Source: Hemileia vastatrix
Lineage: Eukaryota; Basidiomycota; Pucciniomycetes; Pucciniales; Zaghouaniaceae
Direction: 5' to 3'
DNA: 64,000 nt
Assembly: GCA_030280995.1 (NCBI GenBank)
Contig: JASXTE010000016.1
Location: 8,825,501-8,889,500, forward strand
This document shows positions 54,489-64,000 of the stretch, piece by piece. Both the position numbers and the translations under genes were made by a program. Position 1 is the stretch's first letter; every line of letters starts with the position of its first letter. The notes beneath the pieces were generated by a model. It was not told the origin of the DNA, made no database searches, and worked only from the letters and a program-made list of their open reading frames with translations.

Positions 54489-57400
54489 AGAGGTGTTATA
54501 TCAAATGTGCACCACCAGGGCTCAACTTGGACTATATTTTCTTTTTTGTTAAACCAAAGAAAGTACCGTGATTAGTTTTGAAAAATCATCAGGAGGACAT
54601 TTTGGCAATATCAAACTACTTATTGTGCAATGATTGAGCAAAATGTCATTTTCATTTCCATAGAGTAAATTTATCCCATCTGACTGCATGCAACCAAAAG
54701 TGTCCAGCACAAGTTTGGCCGAAATTATGCTGGACACTTTTATGATGGTGAGTATCTAGGGTGCAGGTCTTTTTCAGTTCATCAGGTATTCCTGATAAAC
54801 AAATCCACTTGTATATGATCTTTCTGTGTCATTCATATTTATCATTTGATTCATTGTTTTTCACCATTATACTATTAATGTTATTAGTATTGAAAAAACT
54901 TGTAAGCCAAATGTATACTGGGAGATGCTACATCTTTAATAATCTCTTAAATAAAAGTAAAAAAAATATGAAAAGTATTAGTTTTACATTAAACAAACTG
55001 ATATTTGAAAGCAAAAAGAGGAATAAAAAAGTAAAATAAAAGTGATTAAATATGAAATTAAACATTTAAATAAAATTTCTGCCATCAAAGATAATTTGAG
55101 TTTTCAGACCAAAATTGCACCACCAGTTCTAGATTTGGAATATATTTTCATTTTTTTAAAATTAATAAAAGTGTCCACCTGAGGTTTTCCTAAAAATTAG
55201 GAGGATAGTATAGCAGTATAAAACTACTTCTTGTACAATGATTGAGCAAAAATTCATTTCAACTTCCATTGAGTAAATTTATCCCATCAGACTGCATGCA
55301 ACCAAATGTGTCCAGCACAAGCTCAGCTGAACTTGTGTTAGACAATTTTATGATGGAGAGTAACTAGGGTGCAAGTCTTCTTCAGTTAATCTTGTATTCC
55401 TTTTAAACATTTCTATGGGTATTTGATCATTCTGTGCCATCCATATTTATTATTTGATTATTTTTTAGTCACAATTATATTATTAATGTTTTTAGTATAG
55501 CAAAAACATGTGTACTGAATGTAAACTGGGTGATTTTACAAATTTAATAATATTATATAATAAATGTAAAAAAATGTGAAAATTATCAGTTTTACCAAAA
55601 TAAAATTGATATTTAAAAGCTAAAGGATAAATAAAAGGGTAAAATTAAAATTAAAGAGATCAATCATGAAATAAAGATATAAAGTATAATGTCTGCTATC
55701 ATGAGCCAGTAGAGGCTTCAGAAAAAATGGGCACCATCATAGATTAACATGGATTAAATTTACTTTTTACCAGAGTAAACAATTGTCTACCTTAGGTTTG
55801 GACAAACTTCAGGGGGACAATTTGTCCATATAAAACTACTTTCAGTGCAATGATGGAGTCATCATTCAGTCTCATTTCAATAAAAAGACTTGATTGCATC
55901 TGACGGCATGCAACCAAAAGTGTCCAGCACAAGTTTGGCCAAACTTGTGCTGGACACTTTTATCATGGAGAGAAGACAGGGTGAAAGTCATTTTTAATCA
56001 TCTGAAATTTCTTATAAACATGTCCACTGTTATTCAATCTTTGTGCCTTACTCATATTTATCAATTGATTAATTTTTTGTCACCATTATTTTATTAATAT
56101 TATCAGTATAGCAAAAACTTGTGTGCCAAATGAATACTGGGTGATGTTACACCTTTTATAATATTATTAAATAAAGGTAAAAAAATATTAAAATGATTTA
56201 TTTTACAAAAAATAAACTTCTATCCAAAAGCAATATGAGAGGAATAAAGTAAAATAAAAGAAATTAAAGATGAAAATTAAAATCCAAGTTAAAATCCTGA
56301 CATAAAAAGAAAAAAGAGATGTTGAATCAAATTAGCACAATCAGGGCTAAACTTGCACTAAATTTTCTTTTTTGTAAAAAAAGAAAAAAAATCCACTTGA
56401 GCTTTACCAAAACATCAGGATGACAATTTTGTCATATCAAACTACCTCTAAGGTTATTTTTTATCAAAAATTTATCTTCATTTCCATAGAGAGAATCACT
56501 CCCATCTGACTGCACCTGACCTAAAGTGTACAGCACAAGTTCGGTCAAACTTGTGCTGGACACTTTTATGATGGAGAGTAGCTAGGGTAGAATTTTTCCT
56601 CAGTTCATCTAGTATTTCTTACAAACATTTCTACTGGTATTTTATCTTTGGCCTCACTCATAAATATCATTTGATTAATTTTTGGTCAACATTATATTAT
56701 TAATTTTATAAGTATAGAAAAAACTCATGTGCCAAATGCATACCAGGTGTTGTTACGCCATTTATAATATTATTAAATAAATGTATAAAAATATGAAAAT
56801 AATATATTTTAAAAATTATTAATTGATATCCAAAAGCAGTATGAGGAATAAAAAATTAAGTTAAAGGGATCAAATATGAGAAAAGAAATCCAAGTAATAT
56901 TCCTACTATGAAAGGCCAGTAGAGGTGTTGAAGAAAATGAGAGCCATCAGGGATAAATTGTACTAAATTTACTTTTTATAAAGATAAAAATTGTGCACCT
57001 GTGGTTTGGACCAACTCTAGGTAGAAAATTTGGCTATATAAAACTACTTCTAGTGAAGTTTTTTATCAAATAATTTTTTTCATTGCCATAGAGAGAATTG
57101 ATCTCATATGACTACACCTGACTAAAAGTGTCCAGCACAAGTTTGTCCAAGCTTGTGCTGGACACTTTTTCAATGGTGGGTATCTAGGGTGCAGCTCTTC
57201 TTCAGTGAAACTGGTATTTTTTTAAAACATATTCACTGGTATTTTATCTTTCTGTTTTATTAATATTTTATCATTTGATAAATTTTTTGTCACCAGTATA
57301 TTATTATTTTTATTAGTATATCAAAAAAACATGTGCCAAATGCTTACAGGGTGATGTTAAACCTATAATAATTTTATTAAATACAGGTAAAAAATTATGA

Positions 57401-57790
57401 AAATGATTTGTTTTACATAAAATTAATTTATATTTAAAAGAAAAAAAGGGGTAAAAAGAAATAGGTTGAATAGAAGGGATTTTGTATGAAATTAAAAATT
57501 CAAGCTAAATGCCTACTTTCAAGGCTCAGAAGAGGTGTTGGATAAAATGGGCACCATCAGGAATAAAATTGTACTTAATTTGTTTTTTTGAAAAACTAAA
57601 TGAAGTTTTCAACCAATTTTTTTCCAATATTTAGTTGGACACTTTTCTATATCATATTACTTCTAGTACCATGATTGACCAAATTACATACTCATTTCCA
57701 TATGTAGAATTGATCCCATATGGCTGGACCAGGTCAAAGGTGTCAACCACAAGCTTGAGAATTCTTCTGGTGGACACTTTTATAATGGAC

Positions 57791-59109
57791 AGTGGTAGGG
57801 TGCAAGTCTTCTTTATTTAATCTAGTATTCCTCATAAACATTTCCAACTTATTTTTGGCCAAAAATCAGGTGGAAAGTTTGTCCATATCAAATTACTTCT
57901 AATGCCATGATTGACTAAAAATTGATTCTCCTTGCCATATAGAGAGTTGATCACATATGACTGGATCTGGCAAAAGTGTCACCACAATTTTTGATAAACT
58001 TAAGTTTGAAAGTTTTATGATGGAAAGTAATTGCAATTCTTCTTCATTTCATCAAGTAATTCTCATAGAAATTTCCACCTGTATATTGGCCAAACTTCAG
58101 GTGGATACTTTGGCCATATTAAATTAATCATAGTTCCATGTTGATAAAAAATCATACTTATTGCCATATATAGATATTATTCCCATAAGACTGTGCCTTT
58201 CCCAAAAGTGTCTGCCTGAACTATGGCTAAACCTCAGTTGGAAAATTTTTTGATGCAGAGTAGCTAGGGCAAAAGTATTCTTCAGTTAATTTGGAATTCA
58301 TGATTTATTTATCCTCCTGAAGTTTAGCCTAACTTCAGGTGGAAAATTTTGGAAAGCATCGGTTAGTCACTATCCATCAAAAAAGTGTTAACCAAAATTT
58401 TTGCTAAACTTTTGGTGGACCACTTTCATCAGCCACGGTCAGATGAAATCAATTCTTTAGATGGAAATGAGGATGAGATTTTGGTCAATCATGGAAATAG
58501 AAGTAGTTTGATGTGGTCAAATTATCCCCCTGAAGGTCAGAAAAACCTCACAAGAACATTTTTTAACAGGGAGTAGCTTAGAAAAATAAATTTATCAGAA
58601 GGAAAATCATTTATTGGATAGATGCCAAGGTTTCATATTTGTGTATTATGGTCAGTATTAATTTTGAAAGTGTCTTTCCAAGCAATTTCATTGCCCATCA
58701 TGACAAATTTATTTTTAAATTCTTCAAACTGTGCGATACAGTATTAAAGTGTCACATAGTATAATTAAGTTCTATTAAGTGCCCTCCTATGATGCCTAAA
58801 TTTATAATTTAATATCTTACATAATAATCATTTTTTATATAAATCCATCAATATTTTATTTTATTATCAAATTTAATAGAGCAAGTATCCTGAACTATTA
58901 TATATGCATAAGCTTAGGTTAGATCAATTTGTGTTCAATTTGTGCTCAACAGAGGACCAAAATCAAGTTCTGGAGGATCATCTTGTGCATAATTTGGAAT
59001 CAGTTGATATTCTGTCTAAAATCAATCTGAGAATAAATGTACTTCCAATACAATTTTGTATATTGTTATTAAGTGAGAATAACCCTGGAATAATAAGAGA
59101 CACACTGGA
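57791..59109. repeat. Decayed right part of the 10.4-kb element
   Basis: Shorter, more diverged repeats of about 230 bp (near 57640, 57880, 58100, 58330) share AACTTCAGGTGGANANTTTGGCC, CATATCAAATTACTTCTA and CCATATAGAGA. Palindrome remnants are at 57975, 58205 and 58385. 58430-58560 is an inverted relative of the unit (GATGAAATCAATTCTTTAGA, ATTTTGGTCAATCATGGAAA). 58600-59109 shows no gene; a 103-codon frame at 58904 runs into the terminal repeat and has no motif. Confidence 0.6.
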
Positions 59110-59159
59110 TTTCAAAGAGAGGGGATCACTAGCAGATCACCTCCAGATTTTCCGTGGTG
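59110..59159 (-). repeat. Right terminal inverted repeat of the 10.4-kb element
   Basis: Read inward: CACCACGGAAAATCTGGAGG, then TGATCTGCTAGTGATCCCCT. Nine differences in 50 from the left end. Confidence 0.85.
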
Positions 59160-59162
59160 ATA

Positions 59163-60136
59163 CAAATAAAACTTGCATTTGTATACAATACAAAAGGCAA
59201 TTAAAAATTTGGTAATCCCAAGATAGGAGCCGTCATCAAACATTCTTTCAAATTATCAAAAGAATGTTGTCTTTCATTATTCCGAATGAAAGCTTCTGAT
59301 TTCTTTATCAGTTTGGTCAATGATTCAGCAATTAACTGGTAGTTTTTTACATATTGTCTATAATAGCCACACATACCAGGAAAAGATTGTACATCCTTTA
59401 AATATTGAGGAATTCCAATATTATTTATTGCAACCACTGTATGTTGGTCTACACATATTTTTAAGCCAGATACAATATGACCAAGCACTTTTAAAGATTC
59501 AAACCCAAATTTACATTTTTACAATGCAAGGGTCATTTTTATTTCATCTTTTTTCTTAAATACCTTCTTTAAATGGATTAAGTGTTCACCATATGTCTAA
59601 GAGAACACTATGATGTCATCAATGTATACCATAAACCATCCTTCAATAATTTCATTATGGAATGTTTTTTCCATTAACTTCTGAAATACTGATGGAGCAT
59701 TTTTTGGTCCAAATGGCATCCTGATATATTTATAAATTCCCATGTGTGTTGTTATCAACAAAAATTTCTGTGAATTCTTTTCAACAGGAATTTCAAGGTA
59801 CTCTTTATTTCCATCTAAGCAACTTATATACTTAGCACCTTTAAGGGTAGCATGTATAGAGGCAATCCTTGGAAAGGGATAAATATCATCTACTGTAAAT
59901 GTATTTAATTCTCTTTAATCACCACACAGTGTTGCTTTATCTTGTTCATTAGAAATTAGCACTGGTGATATTACACAATATTTTGGTGTAGTTTCAACCT
60001 TTTCAATAATTTTAGTTTTTAATAACATTTTAATATTATCCTCTATGTCTTTCCTCCTCATTGGTGAAGCAGGGTATGGTTTCTTTATAAGACTAGCATG
60101 AATATTATCCATATCACAAGTTAAACTAATCTTCAT
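59163..60136 (-). pseudogene. A3 reverse transcriptase and RNase H start
   Basis: The continuation of A2 pol. It starts in the RNase H block (complement of YTNASF-like codons at 59163-59195). Frame 59488-59201 covers the RT connection (GMCGYYRQYVKNYQ, RNNERQHSFDNLKECL). Around 59580-59640 lies the YIDD region (MVYIDDIIVF, then a stop). 59641-60136 holds the palm and fingers (MPFGPKNAPSVFQ, SCLDGNKEY) and the frame 60136-59915 (KKPYPASPMRRKDIEDNIKM). Stops and frameshifts are present, but fewer deletions than in A1. Confidence 0.85.
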
Positions 60137-61482
60137 TTAATGATCTTTTACAAGGCCAAGTTCATTTGTACCATGTGCAAAAGCCATTGCAAATGCTTTA
60201 TTTAAGTCCAAAATACTATCTTTCTCAACTTCACTTATCTGAGTGCCAAATGATGCTTTTGAAATTTCTGTTTCCAGAAGTTCCATCTCATTGGATTCTC
60301 TTCCTTTGCACAGAATATTTGTTACTGACTCAATGTGTAAGACTGTGTTAAAAGAATTTTTTCTAAATTTCCTTTTACCATTCATGCCAATTGTAAAATT
60401 GTTATTAGCAGGGTCTAATCTCACACCAAATTTAGTCAGAATATCATTTCCAATGATAAAACAGTTACTACAGTTAGTATTATACATTACTACAAAGTCA
60501 CAAGTTACCCTTACATAACCATGTTGGTGTTTAAAGAAAACAGCAGCTTTGTATTTACCAATGGGGTGTAGCACTGATCCAAACCTCTCCAATTTTTATT
60601 TTGAAGTGGTTCAAGCTTAAACCTATATTCACTATCAATTTTCTGTAATGTATTAGTGGAAACAACAGAACCAGCAGCTCCTGTGTCCATTACTATATTA
60701 ACATTTTTACCAGAAATGATAGCTGGAACCGTGATAGGTGTCATTCCAAAGTTATCAGCTTGTATATCTTTAATGATTTTAGCATTGTCAAAATTCATTA
60801 AAGATTCATTTGAGTCCATATTCAATATTGGATTGTCGAAGATGAACAAAGCATCTTCCAACATACACACTTCATTTTCATCACTATGTAAGATATTACT
60901 GTCATAATCAATTGATTCTTTACTTTTTTCAGTTTCAGTCTCATATTCCTGTTGATTTTCAACAATATTTATATTTTTCTCGCATTTGTGACCTTTTACC
61001 CAAGGTTTGTTACACTTATCACAAGTATTTGTCTCATACTTTCTTGGTACTACAGGTGCAGTAGACTTTTTCTGATTCTCCTGAAGTGTTTTTGAATTCT
61101 GATTTTTCACAGGTTCAAAATTTTGTTTATAAGTGGAATACCTTGCTTCATACTTATGGTTTAGAAATATTTTATTTCTAATATTAATAAAGTTAGAACA
61201 TTCAGTAACATTAATAGTTCCAGCTATAACTATTTCTCTAACAGATATAGGTAGTTTATATATTATCTTATCTTTCCATAAGTTAAAATCCACATTAGGC
61301 TCAATGGCATTTAATATTTTATTTAAATTCATTAAAAATACCATAGGTTTGTCATCATTCAACAGATTATACCTAGTTTTCTCATAAAGTCTCTGCTGAG
61401 TGAGCCTCAATTTAAAGCCTCCAATTTGTTTTTTAAATAGTTGTTTCCATTCATCCCAAGAGTAATCTTTACCCTCACTCAA
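60137..61482 (-). pseudogene. A3 capsid end, zinc knuckle, protease and linker
   Basis: Frame 61482-60511 (323 codons) keeps capsid C-terminus (PMVFLMNLNKILNAIEPNVD), the zinc knuckle CDKCNKPWVKGHKC, an acidic linker and the protease motif MDTGAAGSVVS in one frame, showing that gag and protease are continuous in this family. A frameshift near 60585 leads into frame 60592-60137 (protease C-half IIGNDILTKFGVRLD and RT linker). It serves as the reference for locating the lesions of A1. Confidence 0.85.
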
Positions 61483-62951
61483 AAAATCTTAAAACAATAA
61501 TAAAGCAACATCCTTACATAAAGCAATCAGATTTGATGTTATTTCTTCATCTGGTAACTTATATGAGAATTATAAATTATCAATTCTTTTTATAAAATGT
61601 TGCCAATCAGAGCTGGCTTCCCCATCATAAGTTGGGTACTGATCTATCATAGGCCAGTTTTTCTGATTGGATTTTCTTTCACTAATCTCAGGTAAGTTCA
61701 ATAACTCATTTAATCTTGAAAATGGTCTTGTATTTCCTCCTGTAAATATTTGTGACTTACATTTTTAGATTATACACTACCACCAGATGGTTTTAGTTGT
61801 GGTGGTATAGGGTATGAATGAGATTCACTTTTGCCAATGAAAGGATTATTATTATACTGAGTATACTTATAATTATCCTGGCTCATTAGTAGATTAGCAT
61901 TTTCAATCTCAACTTTATTCAATCTTTGTTGCAGCTCAGAGACACTTTGATTTGTCTGGGGAAAGGATAACTTAGTTCTTGATTCAGTTTTCAATAAATG
62001 TGTTTCATACAGTTTTTCCAACTCACAGATTTTGTTTGAAATTTCACTATATTTATTACTCAATGAATCATATTTAAGAGTTAGAGACAAATGTTCATTC
62101 TTTAATTCTTTATTATGTGTTGCCAGTTTAGAAATATTTAATGTTAAGGATGAAATTGTATCACTTGTGAGCTTAACTGTCTGTTCCTCACTATCAGTCA
62201 TTCCATTCCAGAATGCTGAAACAAATCTATGGACTGTTGGATTATTAATAAAATACTTCAAGTCTTCCTTCTTGTTTCTCTCTCTCTCTTGTGAACTTCT
62301 CATCTGACTAGTAAGTGGTGGCAAGTGAGGATTAACTGTATTATAAATACTACTGTTGTTATTGACAAAAGACAAGTCCGGTGTATCTACATTAAAACCT
62401 AATTTTCATATGTCCTCACCTATTTTCTGCACAGTTTTGACATCAATAATATTACCTATATTGTAATTATCAGTATTGTGTTCAATATGAGAGGGTAATC
62501 TACTTACCACGGGATTTGTGTGAGCCCTGATTTTTGGCACCTTTCTTTTCCCTTGTAGGGGTGAACTGAGGAAGTCTTATGAGGAGAAGGATCCTTGTTG
62601 CAGTTGTGACTGGACCATTGTTGATGGAACCAATCCCACTTCAATTTTTCTACCAGTATTTTCTCCTGGTAGTGGTGTGACCCTCCTGAAGTAAGAAGTT
62701 GCTGACTTGGCTGGCCTCCCTTTAGCTCTTTAAATTACTGGTTCATCTCCTTAAATCCTACCTTGAAATTGTTCTGCAATTTCTCTACCTCCTTGAGCAT
62801 GAGGGACTTTGATTCCTCCAACTTCAATACCTGATTTGCCAGATGGGATAGTTGATCCTGAAGAGGAGGACATGTTTTTTTATGGTAATCTTTTTTAAGA
62901 GGGTGTCTTTTTCCTCTATTCTCATTTGCTCTGCCTGGGGGTATGACTGAC
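61483..62951 (-). pseudogene. A3 gag N-terminal part (ORF1 and ORF2 start), truncated
   Basis: Frame 62375-61770 is the Ser/Asn-rich and coiled-coil region of gag ORF2 (KYDSLSNKYSEISNKICELE). Between 61770 and 61483 the capsid start is broken by stops. 62500-62951 holds the overlap region with TGGTAAGTAG at the ORF1 end (about 62503-62512) and ORF1 up to the PPGR codons. There the LTR of A4 begins, so the ORF1 start is displaced beyond the window. Confidence 0.75.
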
Positions 62952-64000
62952 TGTCAGTATAGTCTAGTAGATAAGTATGATATAACAGTGTTTATTTATG
63001 GTCCTACTACTTATTGATAAATGATTTAGTGATTAAACCTCAGGGGAAGACTAATAAAATAGTTATACTCAAATAAAACTCACAATACTTGGATTTAAAT
63101 GTGTGCTAGTGGTGAAAAATAGATTAATAAAATATAGTTATAGCTTATTTAAAGATAATATCAATTTATAGTGGCTTTATAATATATTTCTAAATGTTAA
63201 TAACTGGATAGTAGTGTTTATTGAAGTTGTAGTAATTGAATGATGATAAATAACCGTCAAAATCCCTCCTTACTTATACCCAAATCCACTGGAGTGCACA
63301 GACCTTCAATCCAGATGATGTCACTGCTATCCCCGGCAATTACAGCACTGTGAGGGCCCATCACCTCCCCATGGAGTCCACTTCAAGCGTTTTCAACGCC
63401 CGGACCTCCAGTAAGGACCCTCCATCACTATTAATAATAAAACAGATCCATACCATAAATAGAAAACCCAGATAAAAGCAGATACCATAGAGAAACTGGT
63501 AAAATAAACAATCAAAAAGAGATTTAATGAAGCTAAAAGCATATAAAGGAAACAAATAAAATGTCCAAGCCCCCAATAACATCCCCAAGCATCCACATTA
63601 ACCCAGAAATATCCTTCCAACCCATAAATCCGTGAATAAACATCCAAGGAAGTAATTTTAGTTATCCAAACTGGGTGTATGCGCCTGATATAGGTGTCTA
63701 TGCTTCTGTAGGCGTTGTGAGTCCACTGATTTCGTCCATATGACCTAAAATAAGCAGAAAAACAAAGTTTATAGGCTATTAAGGGGCTAAAACCCACTTA
63801 TATACCTAAATATACATAATATACTGCATATTTCACTGAATATGAGATTTATGTATACATATAAGCTTATGTATGTCAATAATTTCTTCATATCACTTAA
63901 GATAAGTATATTATGACTCCATTAACACTTTTTTAATTATTATTAGGCCATGGATAAGCCATTTAAACTATTATAAGTTATATAATAGAATAAAAATTAT
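62952..64000 (-). repeat. A4: family A LTR, runs off the window
   Basis: Starts TGTCAGTATAGTCTAGTAGA directly in the gag of A3, preceded by CTGAC (possible target repeat, partner outside the window). 1,049 of about 1,175 bp are visible. It is closer to the A1 LTRs than to the A2 LTR and carries TATAAG (63273-63278) and TGACATCA (63316-63323). It is therefore better read as a younger nested insertion or solo LTR than as the own 5' LTR of A2/A3. A 134-codon frame (63393-63797, minus) parallels the one in the A1 LTRs. Confidence 0.8.

Larger units (their letters stand above)
50030..57790 (+). repeat. Tandem array of ~600-bp units with long palindromes
   Basis: Each unit ends its conserved part with GACCAAAAGTGTCCAGCACA, then AGTTTGGCCAAACTTGTGCT and GGACACTTTTAT, a near-perfect 38-bp palindrome. 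Palindromes start near 50570, 51150, 52021, 52617, 53219, 53828, 54699, 55309, 55918, 56525, 57125 and (weak) 57737. Spacing is about 580-613, except two steps of about 870 that hold a 261-bp MITE each. Conserved blocks around it: ATAGAGAGAATTGATCCCAT before, GATGGAGAGTAGCTAGGGT and GTATTTGATCTTTGTG after, then ATTAAATAAAGGTAAAAAAA and GCCATCAGGGCTAAA. Many copies have matching changes in both arms, so the hairpin, more than the exact bases, seems kept. No protein is encoded. Confidence 0.85.
48796..59159. mobile_element. Large non-autonomous CACTA-like element with palindrome array
   Basis: It splits the family A copy exactly: A2 stops at 48795 and the same pol sequence resumes at 59163. Its 50-bp terminal inverted repeats (48796-48845 and 59110-59159) match at about 41 of 50 positions and start CACCAC. 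ATA flanks both ends (48793-48795 and 59160-59162), a 3-bp duplication. CAC ends with 3-bp duplications are typical of CACTA/EnSpm. No transposase frame was found in 10.4 kb. The interior is an AT-rich stretch, then tandem units of about 600 bp with long palindromes, two MITEs and a decayed right part. Confidence 0.85.

Noticed and set aside
54761..56097. Short frames (54761-55039, 55894-56097 and similar) in the palindrome array
   Set aside because: They fall at different places in equivalent repeat units and are not conserved between units.
50030..57790. CRISPR-like array
   Set aside because: Repeats are palindromic and regularly spaced, but the spacing is about 600 bp and the spacers are themselves repeats. 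This is a eukaryotic transposon array, not CRISPR.
58904..59215. 103-codon plus-strand frame at the right end of the 10.4-kb element
   Set aside because: It runs through the terminal inverted repeat and into retrotransposon sequence, so it cannot be a gene of either.
62952..64000. Own 5' LTR of the A2/A3 element
   Set aside because: It starts inside gag without leader or primer site and is closer to the A1 LTRs than to the A2 LTR; a separate insertion explains this better, though a deletion cannot be excluded.

Overview
The window is eukaryotic, AT-rich and almost entirely transposable elements. No tRNA, rRNA, CRISPR array or intact single-copy host gene was seen. Three lines point to a rust fungus (Pucciniales), though this is inference from recognised protein families: a Myb/SANT-like protein with GT-AG introns of about 60-75 nt, a TET/JBP-like 2OG-Fe(II) oxygenase of a type expanded in rusts, and chromodomain Ty3 elements with a C-X2-C...W..GH-X-C zinc knuckle. 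The exact genus cannot be fixed from the sequence.

Layout, left to right. (1) 1-4019, 12971-13592 and 19089 onward: remains of an old Ty3-like element (family D) with a broken integrase end, a Cys-rich/Ser-rich reading frame on the opposite strand and many short CAAGACTTTAAACTGAGG-like repeats. (2) 4025-12965: a complete Ty3 chromovirus (family A, copy A1, minus strand) with two LTRs and a perfect GTTTT target duplication inside D. (3) 13598-19083: a near-complete Ty1/copia element (minus) with a TCTTC target duplication, also in D. (4) 20412-22560: a decayed Tnp2 (CACTA/EnSpm) transposase. (5) 23762-24742: a broken two-part hypothetical gene. (6) 24758-30253: a PIF/Harbinger-type DNA transposon with 15-bp perfect terminal repeats, carrying a Myb/SANT-like ORF1 (+), a TET/JBP-like dioxygenase (-) and a truncated DDE transposase (-). 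(7) 30370-32584: a broken RAD5/HLTF-like SNF2 helicase gene. (8) From 33655 to the right edge: a nested stack. A Ty3 element (family C: LTR, leader, gag) has its gag split by a full Ty3 element of family B (35607-45304, plus). Right after the gag lies family A copy A2/A3. That copy is cut in two by a 10,364-bp terminal-inverted-repeat element (48796-59159) with an ATA target duplication. The latter is filled with units of about 600 bp, each carrying a long near-perfect palindrome, and was itself hit twice by a 261-bp CACTA-like MITE. At 62952 another family-A LTR (A4) interrupts the gag of A3.

How the parts relate. Families A, B and C share LTR ends, the same presumed primer-binding site next to the 5' LTR, a WKWD gag motif and (A and B) the same two-frame gag arrangement, so they are sister lineages. 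Nearly all coding frames carry stops, frameshifts or lost catalytic residues, several of them TGA where arginine is expected. The least diverged pieces seen are the two MITEs, which differ at about 4 of 261 positions.

The most unusual items are the dioxygenase gene inside Harbinger-type ends, the large palindrome-array element with MITE-like ends, and the conserved overlapping gag frames.
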